A DNA stretch of 64,000 bases, from contig NZ_WQMS01000006.1 in NCBI RefSeq assembly GCF_009753715.1, positions 1 to 64,000 on the forward strand. The letters run 5' to 3'. The DNA is from Sphingomonas horti. Its GTDB lineage: Bacteria; Pseudomonadota; Alphaproteobacteria; Sphingomonadales; Sphingomonadaceae. Positions 1 through 8,099 of this stretch are shown here, piece after piece. A program made the translations under genes and the position numbers. Under the pieces are notes generated by a model that had not been told where the DNA came from, did not search any database, and saw only the letters and a program-made list of their open reading frames with translations. The stretch's first letter is position 1; each line of letters opens with the position of its first letter.

Positions 1-49
1 TGTGCCTGCGACCTGCCATCCCAATTCTCCTTCGGGTTCCAGACTATGA

Positions 50-370
50 TACAATCTGGACCACTCAGAAGGGGGCAGCTCACTGATCGCGCCGCGGCTC
101 GCGCTCGATTTCTACCGCAGGGCAGGCGCGAGTGGCGACTTCTACCGGCTGTTCATGGTTCCCGGCATGAGCCATTGCCAGGGTGGCACCGGCCCCGTGG
201 ATTTCGGCCAGTCCGCCGCCGCGCCCGCCGCGACGGCCGATGCCGACCACGACATCCGCGAGGCGCTCGAACACTGGGTGGAGCAGCATGTCGCGCCTGT
301 CCGCCTGCTGGCGAGCAAACCCGGCAGCAACGTCGTGGCCGAGCTCCGCCCGGAACAAGCCGGCCATTGA
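50..370 (+). pseudogene. C-terminal remnant of a tannase/feruloyl esterase-family gene
   Basis: Reading frame 2 after an in-frame stop at 47-49 encodes about 106 residues that resemble the extreme C-terminus of tannase/feruloyl esterase (alpha/beta hydrolase) proteins. The block FYRLFMVPGMSHCQGG, with its catalytic-His region, is very characteristic, and a segment like LIAPRLALDFYRR precedes it. The rest of the family (usually over 450 residues) is missing: frame 2 is closed at 47-49, and the other two frames in the first 80 bases give no tannase-like sequence. I infer a truncated or frameshifted relic. The window edge hides whether more lies upstream. No enzyme activity is expected from this fragment. 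Confidence 0.55.
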
Positions 371-443
371 CCCCGCTGCGGGTTTCGACCCGTGTGCGCT
401 GCTTCACAGAAGCGCTCCCGTCGACAAGCGAGAATGATCGCCT

Positions 444-2312
444 ATGGTTGCGGGAATGACCAAATACGCCGCGTTCATCAGCTACAGCCACGCGGACCAG
501 GTCGCCGCGCGCTGGCTGCACCAGGCGCTCGAAACCTATCGCCTGCCGCGCGCGCTGATCGGAACGCCGTCCGCATTCGGTCCAGTTCCCCGCCGCCTGC
601 CGCCGGTGTTCCGCGATCGTGACGAGCTGCCGGCCAGCGGCGACCTTGGCGAGAAGCTGCGCAACGCGCTCGCGGATTCCCGCTTCCAGATCGTGCTGTG
701 CAGCCCGCGCGCCGCCCGGTCGAAATGGGTCAACGAGGAAATCCTCACTTTCAAGCGCATCCATGGCGAGCAGCGCACGCTGGCGGTGATCCTTTCCGGC
801 GAACCCTATGCGGGCGGCGATACCGAATGCTTCCCGCCCGCGCTGCGCTTTCACCTGGGTTCCGACGGCGAGTTGTCCGACGATCCGGCGGAGCCGATCG
901 CCGCCGACCTGCGGCCGGGCAAGGACGGCAAGCGCCTCGCGCTGCTGAAGCTGGTCGCGGGCATCGCCGACGTCCGGCTGGACGCGCTGGTCCGGCGCGA
1001 CGCCGCGCGGCGGCAGCGGCGGCTGATGTGGATCACCGGGGCGTCGCTGGCAGTGATGGTGGTGACGATCGGGCTGGCGATTTACGCGGAGAGCCAGCGG
1101 CGGATCGCGGTCCAGCAGCAGCTGCTGGCCAATCGCAGCCTCGATTTCCTGATCGGCACGTTCGAGATCGCGAACCCGGCGACGGAGAACCCGCGCACGA
1201 TCACCGCGCTCACCATCCTGAACCGGGCCAGCCGCCGCGCCGGCGTCGAGCTGAGGGGCGAACCGGCGGTCAGCGCGCGGCTGCTCCGGGCGACCGGTGA
1301 AATCTACTATAATCTCGGCCTGCCCAAAGAGGCGGCGGTCGATCTGCGCGCGGCGCTGATGCGGACACCGGAGAAGGGCGAAGAGCGCGCGCGCATCCTG
1401 CTCAAGCTGGCATCGGTGGATTTCAAGCGCGGCGATCTTGCCGCAACCCGGCGGGACATCGCGGCGGCTGCCTCCGCTTATCCCAAGAACGCCGACTACG
1501 CGCCCGTGCTGGATGCCGAGGTGATCGAGCAGAGAGGCATGGCGGAGATTCTCGCCGGGCAATATGCCGAGTCCGCGCGCCTGTTTGGAGAGGCGGCCGC
1601 CCGTTATGCCAAGCTGGACGGCGACCATCGCCAGGAACTCGGAAACATATGGATGGAGCAGGCCCAATCGCTGATCCGTCTCAAGCGCTTCGATGAGGCC
1701 GAGCGACTCTTCGCCCGTGCGCGTGCCATCTTCGCGGCGCGCTTTGGCGAAAATCATGTGCTGACCGCGACCGCCATCCAGAATCAGGCGCTTGCGGATT
1801 TCGAGCGCGGCGACGCCGGACGCGCAGCGCGGCGTATCGACCAGGCGCTCGCGATCTACGAGAAGGTACTGGACAGCAATCACCCGAAGATTGCCAGTGC
1901 GCTGATCCTGATGGGGCGTATCCGGACGGCCGAGGGCGATTACGGAAATGCGATCCGCGCACTGGACCGCGCCCGAAACCTGTACGCACGCCTGTACGGT
2001 CCGCGCAACGCCGCGGTGGGCGACGCCGATTTCTATGCGGCAGATGCGGAGGCCAGGCGCGGTGCAACCGATGCGGCGCTGGAGCGACTGGCGCGCACGA
2101 AGTCGATCTATGACGAGAATTACGGTCCCGAGGATCCGGATCAAGTCGAGCTGCTGATGGCGCGTTCCCGCATCCTGGCCAGGGCGGGGCGCAGGGCCGA
2201 CGCGTGGCGGGATTGCAATGCCGGGGCCTTACTGCAGGCCAAGCTCGATGCGTCGGACCCCGAATTGCCCAGGACGCGCGCAACCTGCGCGGCGCTTGCC
2301 GCCCCCGGTTGA
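444..2312 (+). CDS. TIR domain - transmembrane - TPR repeat protein
   Basis: A 622-residue protein. Residues about 6-130 form a TIR domain: KYAAFISYSHAD is the betaA strand with box 1, and FRDRDELPASGDLGEKL is a BB-loop-like region. SKWVNEEI ends with Glu99 at the position of the catalytic Glu of NAD-cleaving TIR domains (the SARM1 motif is WVHKEI). One membrane helix follows at about 194-214, after an Arg-rich stretch, so the TIR domain should face the cytoplasm. Residues about 240-620 are TPR-like helical repeats predicted to lie on the far side. TIR proteins act in NAD+ cleavage signalling or as scaffolds; membrane-anchored TIR-TPR forms are seen in sphingomonads without a settled function. 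ATG at 456 is an alternative start. The gene stands alone, so partners are unknown. Confidence 0.85.
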   Translation: MVAGMTKYAAFISYSHADQVAARWLHQALETYRLPRALIGTPSAFGPVPRRLPPVFRDRDELPASGDLGEKLRNALADSRFQIVLCSPRAARSKWVNEEILTFKRIHGEQRTLAVILSGEPYAGGDTECFPPALRFHLGSDGELSDDPAEPIAADLRPGKDGKRLALLKLVAGIADVRLDALVRRDAARRQRRLMWITGASLAVMVVTIGLAIYAESQRRIAVQQQLLANRSLDFLIGTFEIANPATENPRTITALTILNRASRRAGVELRGEPAVSARLLRATGEIYYNLGLPKEAAVDLRAALMRTPEKGEERARILLKLASVDFKRGDLAATRRDIAAAASAYPKNADYAPVLDAEVIEQRGMAEILAGQYAESARLFGEAAARYAKLDGDHRQELGNIWMEQAQSLIRLKRFDEAERLFARARAIFAARFGENHVLTATAIQNQALADFERGDAGRAARRIDQALAIYEKVLDSNHPKIASALILMGRIRTAEGDYGNAIRALDRARNLYARLYGPRNAAVGDADFYAADAEARRGATDAALERLARTKSIYDENYGPEDPDQVELLMARSRILARAGRRADAWRDCNAGALLQAKLDASDPELPRTRATCAALAAPG

Positions 2313-2314
2313 GA

Positions 2315-2356
2315 CCAGTCGAGTCGCTTTGATCCTATTCTCACGACTGGAATAGG
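2315..2356 (+). promoter_or_regulatory. two overlapping inverted repeats ahead of the PEP-CTERM gene
   Basis: Two perfect 7-bp inverted repeats are interleaved. CCAGTCG (2315-2321) pairs with CGACTGG (2344-2350), and CCTATTC (2334-2340) pairs with GAATAGG (2350-2356). They share base 2350 and cross each other, so in RNA they would be mutually exclusive or form a pseudoknot. As DNA they could be operator half-sites. They lie between the TIR gene stop and the PEP-CTERM start at 2391. The function is inferred; there is no T-run typical of an intrinsic terminator. Confidence 0.35.
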
Positions 2357-2390
2357 GTTAATATGGCAGCGTCATCGAAGGGGGTTTCGT

Positions 2391-3470
2391 ATGATGCACA
2401 ACAGTAATGGTCGGCGTCTTGCGCACCGGCTCTTCGCTTCCAGCGCCCCATTGGCGCTGATCGCTGCTTTTGCGGCGACCCCTGCAAAGGCGATCGTGAT
2501 CGAGAACGTCACAATCGACAACAGCTATGGCTATGTGATCGGCAATCAGCCGGCAGTGGGCCCGCAGCCGGGCGGATCGACGCAGTCGTCCTTTGTCGGC
2601 TTCAAGTCACCCGGAGAGCAGGCCGAACTGGGCCTCAATTACAACGCCACGGCGGATAAGGGCGGGTTCTTCTTTCTCCACGATCATTATTGCGTCGGCG
2701 TCTGCGCGACGGTCAGCTCGACCCAGATCACGTTCGACCTGTTCAATGACGGCGACGGGCGGGAAGCGACGCGGTTCGATTCCCAGATCACGCCGGGCCA
2801 CCTCGCGCGGATATTCGGTGAGGGCCGCAAGTTCGGCTCGTTCGACTTTACGGTGACGCAAGTGATCGGCGACCAGACGATCGAACTGTATCACGCCAGC
2901 GGCAATGTCGGCCCCGAGTCGATCTCTCTCGACACCGGCGGGCTGGCCTATAACGGCCTCACCCACACCGTCGACCCGAGCGGGAAATTCGAAGTCTATG
3001 ACTGGGGCACGACGAACCTGAACCTTCCGCTGAATGTGATCTCCGGGTTCCAGAGATCGCAGCTGATATATACGGCGACATACCAGACGACGGTGCTGGC
3101 GACCTGCCCGGATGTCACCGATTGCGCCGGCGTGGAGGTCGCGTTCGGCGATCCGCGCAACAATGGCGGCGTGATCAACATCAGCGACGCTGCCGACCTG
3201 AAGGGTGTCGATCTGAATGCCGTCGAGCTGACGCGGCCGGTCATCGGGGGATTGTACGATCCCGTCTTTGTCAAATACGCATTCGTGCCGGCTGGGTCCG
3301 ATCTGCCGCCGCCGCCGGATGCCGCACCCCATTCGACCTACAACCGGCTGTTCCAGTCGAACGTTCTTGCGGTGCCCGAGCCCGCCAGCTGGGCGATGAT
3401 GCTGGGCGGCTTCGGGATCATCGGGACCGCGATCCGGCGGCGGCGCAAGGACCGCTTGGCCGCCGCCTAG
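2391..3470 (+). CDS. PEP-CTERM sorting-domain exported protein
   Basis: A 359-residue exported protein. The N-terminus has a basic region and a hydrophobic core ending near ATPAKA, typical of a Sec signal peptide. The C-terminus from about residue 328 is VPEPASWAMMLGGFGIIGTA followed by RRRRKDR. This is the PEPxxWAMM tripartite signal (motif, membrane helix, basic tail) that an exosortase recognises and processes, and it is typical of sphingomonads. The mature part is beta-rich, with no catalytic motif that I recognise. The likely fate is surface or extracellular-matrix attachment. No exosortase (xrtA) or EPS cluster is visible in the window, so the processing machinery must be elsewhere. A purine-rich GAAGGGGG stretch precedes the ATG by about 10 bases. 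Confidence 0.88.
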   Translation: MMHNSNGRRLAHRLFASSAPLALIAAFAATPAKAIVIENVTIDNSYGYVIGNQPAVGPQPGGSTQSSFVGFKSPGEQAELGLNYNATADKGGFFFLHDHYCVGVCATVSSTQITFDLFNDGDGREATRFDSQITPGHLARIFGEGRKFGSFDFTVTQVIGDQTIELYHASGNVGPESISLDTGGLAYNGLTHTVDPSGKFEVYDWGTTNLNLPLNVISGFQRSQLIYTATYQTTVLATCPDVTDCAGVEVAFGDPRNNGGVINISDAADLKGVDLNAVELTRPVIGGLYDPVFVKYAFVPAGSDLPPPPDAAPHSTYNRLFQSNVLAVPEPASWAMMLGGFGIIGTAIRRRRKDRLAAA

Positions 3471-3480
3471 CGCGCGGAAG

Positions 3481-5271
3481 CTATTCGGCGACGGCCTCGG
3501 CGGCGTGCAGCAGCGTGGTGGCGGGGCGCCGGCGCAAAGCGTACAGCGGATATTGACCGAACCCCTTCGGCAAGTCGATCTTGCCGACATAGGTCGCGCT
3601 GAACCGGTCCGACGAGGTATTGGCGAGCACCGCGGCCAGCGGCTCGCTCGCATAGACGCTGCCGGGAGGGGTCAGCGCCTCCACTCGCGCCGCGCGCGAG
3701 ATTTCGGTGCCGTAGAAGGTCTCGCGATTGGTGATCGGGTCCTGCCCGAAATAGACCGGCCCGAAATGAAGGCTGACGCGCATCTGGGTCGGGCGGTCGC
3801 GGCCAAGCTCCTCCGGCGCGATGCCGAGCAGCGCCGCCTGGAGCGCGAGCCCCGCGTCGGCGGCCGCCTCGGCGGTGTCGAACACCGCGAACACCGCGTC
3901 GCCCCAGCTGTTCGCGAAATCCAGCGTCGCGCTGTAGCGGGCGAGCACGTCGCCGGCCGTCGCCATTACCCGTGACCAGAAATGCGGCAGCCGGTCTTCG
4001 GTGATGCGGGTGAACCCGGGAAAGTCCGCGAACATGAACGCCTTCAGGCAGCGGTCCGGCGGCGCGATGTCGCTGCCGCTATAGGCGATCGATCGATCGA
4101 GGCCGTCGGCGGGTATCACGAACGTCGTGCCGCCGGTCGACCGCCACTCCTGCACGTCATGGCCGGTGCCGGCTGGGCCGCCCTTGGCCTTGCCGTCCCA
4201 GATCGCGAGCTGGACGGCGCGCGTGCACAGATGCTGGGCCCTGAGGCGTGCCATCCCCATCGCAACGGTCGCGCCATAGCCGAATTGGGCCGGGTCATGG
4301 ACGTAATTGGCGAGCGTGGCGAAGCTGATCCCGGCCGCTTTCTCGCGCACCGCATAATAGCGTTTCAGCCATTCGTCGCCGGCCGGCAGCACCGAGCTGG
4401 CGATGAAATCGTCCTCGCGGAACGGGAAGACGAGATTGAGGGTGGCGCCGCGCGCGAGCAGCCGCTCCGCGATCACAATGTCGGCGCCGGCCGCCAGAGC
4501 GCCATAGCCAAAGCCGATGTTCAGCGCCGCCAGCTGGTCGTCGATGGCGGCTGCGAGCGTGGCCTCGGTGGCCGGATCGGCCCGGAAGATGTGACCGGAG
4601 AAAGTCGCGACCGCCGGCGGGGTCAGGCGGCTGATGATCGGGCGCAACTGGTGGCCGCCCGAGCGGTGGCGCGCGAGCAGCTCGAATTGCCGCAGCGTCG
4701 TCGATCGCGCGCCGACATCGGCGCCCGGCAGCTTGAGCGCGAGCTCGATCGCCGCCATCGCCTCGGCTTCGCGGCCAAGAATGGCGAGCGCCTCCGCCCG
4801 TGTCGCGGCGCCGTAATAGTCGGCCGGGGCATCGACGGACGGCGCGCCAAGCGCCGCCTGCGCGAACTGGCGCGCCCGGTCCTCGTCCCCGGCAAGCAGG
4901 TTCAGCGTGGCGGCATTGATCGCCGGAAACGGGTCCAAGCTGCGACGATAGGCCTCCGCATAGGCTTCCGCGGCCAGCTTGAGGCCCGAATAGGCGGCGC
5001 CGTTCTGGAGGGCCTGATCCTTCAGCAGCCGCGCGCCGAGCGCCTGGCTGTCGACGTCGCCGGCCGTCGACAGGCCGCTCTGCTGATAGAGCCGCATCGC
5101 CTGCTCCGCCTCGCCCATGCGCGCCATGGCGAGCACCGCGATATAGGAGAGCTCGGCCGAGGTGCCGCTTCCGCCGTCCTGGCGCGCCAGATCATAGGCC
5201 GAGAGCAGGTCGCCGCGCCCGATCGCCGCGCGTGCGCGCTCGACCAGGGAGGGCTGCGACCACATCTTCAC
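3481..5271 (-). CDS. TPR-class III adenylate/guanylate cyclase-like protein
   Basis: A 596-residue protein. The N-terminal part (about 1-180) contains TPR/TRAF-like helical repeats, and a middle domain of unknown fold spans about 190-400. A class III nucleotide cyclase homology domain follows at about 415-560. Both metal-binding Asp residues are present, in MFADFPGFTRI and in NSWGDAVFAVF, as is the AAR arginine in ISRAARVEAL. Two usual catalytic positions differ: the purine-recognising Lys before GD is Asn, and the transition-state Asn (VNxAAR) is Ser. Activity could therefore be weak or lost, and the protein may act as a nucleotide sensor or scaffold. There is no signal peptide or membrane helix, so it is cytoplasmic. 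It is transcribed convergently with the PEP-CTERM gene and divergently from copA. Confidence 0.8.
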   Translation of the reverse strand: MKMWSQPSLVERARAAIGRGDLLSAYDLARQDGGSGTSAELSYIAVLAMARMGEAEQAMRLYQQSGLSTAGDVDSQALGARLLKDQALQNGAAYSGLKLAAEAYAEAYRRSLDPFPAINAATLNLLAGDEDRARQFAQAALGAPSVDAPADYYGAATRAEALAILGREAEAMAAIELALKLPGADVGARSTTLRQFELLARHRSGGHQLRPIISRLTPPAVATFSGHIFRADPATEATLAAAIDDQLAALNIGFGYGALAAGADIVIAERLLARGATLNLVFPFREDDFIASSVLPAGDEWLKRYYAVREKAAGISFATLANYVHDPAQFGYGATVAMGMARLRAQHLCTRAVQLAIWDGKAKGGPAGTGHDVQEWRSTGGTTFVIPADGLDRSIAYSGSDIAPPDRCLKAFMFADFPGFTRITEDRLPHFWSRVMATAGDVLARYSATLDFANSWGDAVFAVFDTAEAAADAGLALQAALLGIAPEELGRDRPTQMRVSLHFGPVYFGQDPITNRETFYGTEISRAARVEALTPPGSVYASEPLAAVLANTSSDRFSATYVGKIDLPKGFGQYPLYALRRRPATTLLHAAEAVAE

Positions 5272-5431
5272 GGGAAGGGCGCCCGGCCGCGACCGCGTGG
5301 GAGAGGAACACAGGGCCGATCTGGCTGCATCGACTCAAATGTTAGCGTGCCGATGGGCAATTGAACATGGAGCAGGGAATCGGCATGTGCCGCGCCGAAC
5401 ACCGCGCTCGCTTTCAAGAGAGACCAGATCG

Positions 5432-7135
5432 TTGCTTCATTCCTGTTTGAGCCGCCGCGATCTGATGCGCGGCGCCGCGTTCGCCGGCGGCGGCGCCGCC
5501 CTGCTGTCGCACCTTCCGGCCTGGGCGCAGCCGGTTTCGGCCGGCATGGCGCCGCTGCCGACCGTTTCGGGCGAGGACATCACGCTCAAGATCGCGCGCC
5601 AGAGCCTGAAGGTCGATGGCCGGCCGAGCCGCGCAATCGGCATCAACGGCACCGTACCGGGCCCCCTGATCCGGCTGCGCGAAGGCCAGCCTGTGCGGCT
5701 GCATGTGCAGAACGCCCTGGACGAGGACAGCTCGATCCACTGGCACGGCCTGCTCCTGCCCGCGCAGTTCGATGGCGTGCCGGGGGTGTCCTTCCCCGGC
5801 ATCCCGGCGCATTCGACCTTCACGTACGAATTCCCGATCCGGCAGGCGGGCACCTATTGGTACCACAGCCATTCCGGCTTCCAGGAGCAGCTTGGCCTCT
5901 ACGGCCCGATCGTGATCGACCCGGCCGATGCTGACCCCGTTGCCTTTGACCGCGAGCATGTCGTCGTGCTCTCCGACCACAGCCGGATGGCGCCGGAGAC
6001 GATCCTGCGAAAGCTGAAGCAGCAGCCGGGCTATTTCAACTATCACAGGCAGACCCTGGCCGGGCTGCTCGCCGGCCGCGGCCAGTCCCTTGCCGAGCGG
6101 CTGGAATGGGGCGCGATGCGGATGGACCCGACCGACATCGCGGACGTGACGGGGGCGGTCTATACTTTCCTCGTCAACGGCCATGGCCCTGGCGACAATT
6201 GGACCGCATTGTTCACCCCGGGCGAGCGGGTGCGGCTGCGCGTCATCAACGCCTCCGCGATGACGACCTTCAACGTCCGCATTCCGGGCCTTCCGCTCAC
6301 CATCGTGCAGGCCGACGGCAATAATGTACGCCCGATCGAGGTGGATGAGTTCCAGATCGGCGTCGCCGAGACCTATGACGTGATCGTCACGCCACCCGAC
6401 GATCGCGCCTATGCGCTGATCGGCGAGAGCATCGACCGCTCGGGGCTGGCGCGCGCCACGCTGGCGCCGCGCGCGGGGATGGCAGCGCCGGTCCCGCCGC
6501 TGCGCACGCCGCCGGTCGCCACGATGCGGGACATGGGCATGGATATGTCCGGCATGGACCATGCCGGGCACGACATGAGCATGGGGATGCGCGACTTCGC
6601 CAATGCCGCCCAGGTCGAGCGAAACCCGGGCGTCCAGACCATCTCACCGATGCCGGTGGACCGGACCGGCGAGCCGGGACAGGGGCTGGAAGACGTCGGC
6701 CACCGCGTGCTCGTCTATCGCGACCTGGTCGCGCTCGACCGCAACCCCGACCCTCGCGCGCCCGCTCGTTCGGTCGACGTCCATCTGACCGGCAACATGG
6801 AACGCTTCATGTGGTCGTTCGACGGGGTGAAGATGTCGGACAAGATGGAGCCGCTGCCGTTCTTCCACAACGAACGGGTGCGGGTGAACCTGATCAACGA
6901 CACGATGATGGGGCATCCGATCCACCTTCACGGTCATTTCTTCGAGCTGGTGACCGGCCATGGCGACCACGCGCCGCGCAAGCACACGGTGATCGTGCAG
7001 CCGGGCGGCAAGGTCAGCTTCGACCTGACCGCCGACGCGCTCGGCGACTGGGCATTCCACTGCCATCTGCTCTACCACATGGAAGCGGGCATGATGCGCG
7101 TCGTCAGCGTCCGCGCGCGCGAGGGGCAGGCGTGA
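5432..7135 (+). CDS. copA: multicopper oxidase, copper resistance protein CopA
   Basis: A periplasmic Cu(I) oxidase of the CopA/PcoA type. I chose the TTG at 5432, since AAGAGAGA sits about 9 bases upstream and translation then begins with a Tat signal (SRRDLM near residues 7-12, hydrophobic core, AWAQ). The longer frame from 5297 would bury this signal. All four copper-ligand blocks are visible: HWHG, WYHSHSGFQ, HPIHLHGHFFEL and HCHLLYHMEAGMM. The Met/His-rich insert MGMDMSGMDHAGHDMSMGM binds copper in homologues. The length of 567 residues is normal for the family. The stop overlaps the copB start by one base (TGATG), so the two are translationally coupled. No CueR- or CopR-type operator was evident in the 160-bp upstream gap. 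Confidence 0.93.
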   Translation: MLHSCLSRRDLMRGAAFAGGGAALLSHLPAWAQPVSAGMAPLPTVSGEDITLKIARQSLKVDGRPSRAIGINGTVPGPLIRLREGQPVRLHVQNALDEDSSIHWHGLLLPAQFDGVPGVSFPGIPAHSTFTYEFPIRQAGTYWYHSHSGFQEQLGLYGPIVIDPADADPVAFDREHVVVLSDHSRMAPETILRKLKQQPGYFNYHRQTLAGLLAGRGQSLAERLEWGAMRMDPTDIADVTGAVYTFLVNGHGPGDNWTALFTPGERVRLRVINASAMTTFNVRIPGLPLTIVQADGNNVRPIEVDEFQIGVAETYDVIVTPPDDRAYALIGESIDRSGLARATLAPRAGMAAPVPPLRTPPVATMRDMGMDMSGMDHAGHDMSMGMRDFANAAQVERNPGVQTISPMPVDRTGEPGQGLEDVGHRVLVYRDLVALDRNPDPRAPARSVDVHLTGNMERFMWSFDGVKMSDKMEPLPFFHNERVRVNLINDTMMGHPIHLHGHFFELVTGHGDHAPRKHTVIVQPGGKVSFDLTADALGDWAFHCHLLYHMEAGMMRVVSVRAREGQA

Positions 7136-8049
7136 TGCGGCTCGTGCAGGCACTCGCCGGGATCGCGCTTTCGGTGGCAATGCCCGCCGCGGCGCAGGAC
7201 CATTCGATGCACGGCCAGCATGGCGGCCACGACACGCCCGCCGCGACGCAGGATCATTCGATGCACGGCCAGCACGGCGGTCACGATATGCCCGCCGCTC
7301 CCGTTCCGGCCGCAGAGGCAAAGGCACCGCCGGTCCCGACGGACCATTATGCCGACCGCTTTTTTCCGATCGCGGAGATGGGCCGTGCCCGTCACGCCAT
7401 GATGAAGGAAATGGGCGGCCGCAGCTTTTATCAGGTCATGTTCAACCTGGCCGAGTACCAGGCCCGCAAGGGCAGCGACGGCTATCGCTGGGACGGCGAA
7501 GCCTGGTTCGGCGGCGACATCGACCGGCTGACGCTGAAAACGGAAGGCGAAGCGACGGCACGCGACGGCGTGGACAGCGCCGAGGTCCAGGCGCTCTACA
7601 GTCGCGCGATCGGACCCTATTTCAACATTCAGGCCGGCATTCGGCACGACATCCAGCCCGGTCCCGCGCGGACCTACGCGACCGTCGGCGTCGAGGGGCT
7701 GGCGCCCTATTGGCTCGAGGTCGAAGGGGCGCTGTTCCTGTCGGACAAGGGCGACCTGCTCGCCCGGGTCGAAGGCTATTACGACCAGCGGATCACCGAG
7801 CGGCTGATGCTGCAGCCGCGCGTGGAGCTGAACCTCGCGGCCCAGGACGTGCCGGCAAACCGCATCGGCGCCGGCCTCTCCAATGCCGAGCTCGGGCTGC
7901 GCCTGCGCTACGAAATCGCACGCGAGTTCGCGCCCTATGTCGGCGTCTCCTACGAGCGCAAGCTTGGCCACACCGCGCGCTTCGCCCGGGCGGCGGGCGA
8001 CGACGTATCGGAAACCGGGCTGGTCCTTGGCGTGAGGTTCTGGTTCTGA
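7135..8049 (+). CDS. copB: copper resistance outer-membrane protein CopB
   Basis: A 304-residue CopB/PcoB family protein: signal peptide (ends MPAAAQ), a His/Met-rich metal-binding N-terminal region, then an outer-membrane beta-barrel ending in aromatic VRFWF as barrel proteins do. The metal-binding region contains two near-identical 18-residue units, DHSMHGQHGGHDTPAATQ and DHSMHGQHGGHDMPAAPV. The family block DHYADRFFPIAEMGRARHAM introduces the barrel domain. CopB works with CopA to hold or export periplasmic copper. The start overlaps the copA stop. A longer same-frame ORF beginning at 6811 is only a shadow inside copA. Confidence 0.93.
   Translation: MRLVQALAGIALSVAMPAAAQDHSMHGQHGGHDTPAATQDHSMHGQHGGHDMPAAPVPAAEAKAPPVPTDHYADRFFPIAEMGRARHAMMKEMGGRSFYQVMFNLAEYQARKGSDGYRWDGEAWFGGDIDRLTLKTEGEATARDGVDSAEVQALYSRAIGPYFNIQAGIRHDIQPGPARTYATVGVEGLAPYWLEVEGALFLSDKGDLLARVEGYYDQRITERLMLQPRVELNLAAQDVPANRIGAGLSNAELGLRLRYEIAREFAPYVGVSYERKLGHTARFARAAGDDVSETGLVLGVRFWF
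7198..7305 (+). repeat. 54-bp tandem duplication coding for a His/Met metal-binding unit
   Basis: Two copies with a 54-bp period (7198-7251 and 7252-7305) inside copB encode DHSMHGQHGGHD plus a Pro-Ala tail. Third-base differences (CAT/CAC, GGC/GGT, GAC/GAT) show that the copies have diverged synonymously, so the duplication is not brand-new and the protein sequence appears to be conserved. The preceding signal-peptide end (MPAAAQ) repeats the same tail motif. Confidence 0.85.
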
Positions 8050-8057
8050 TCGGGACG

Positions 8058-8076
8058 CGCGGGCTTTCGACCCGCG
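8058..8076 (+). terminator. GC hairpin after copB
   Basis: A perfect 6-bp stem CGCGGG/CCCGCG with a 7-base loop lies 9 bases after the copB stop and 24 bases before the acyl-CoA synthetase start. It lacks a T-run, so intrinsic termination is doubtful. It may only be a transcript-stabilising hairpin. Confidence 0.3.
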
Positions 8077-8099
8077 ACCGGGGCCGCTAGGCTGCCGCC

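Noticed and set aside
153-2144. 663-codon minus-strand ORF
   Set aside because: Overlaps the TIR-TPR gene completely; Arg/Gly/Ala-rich, no domain, no signal; a GC-rich shadow frame.
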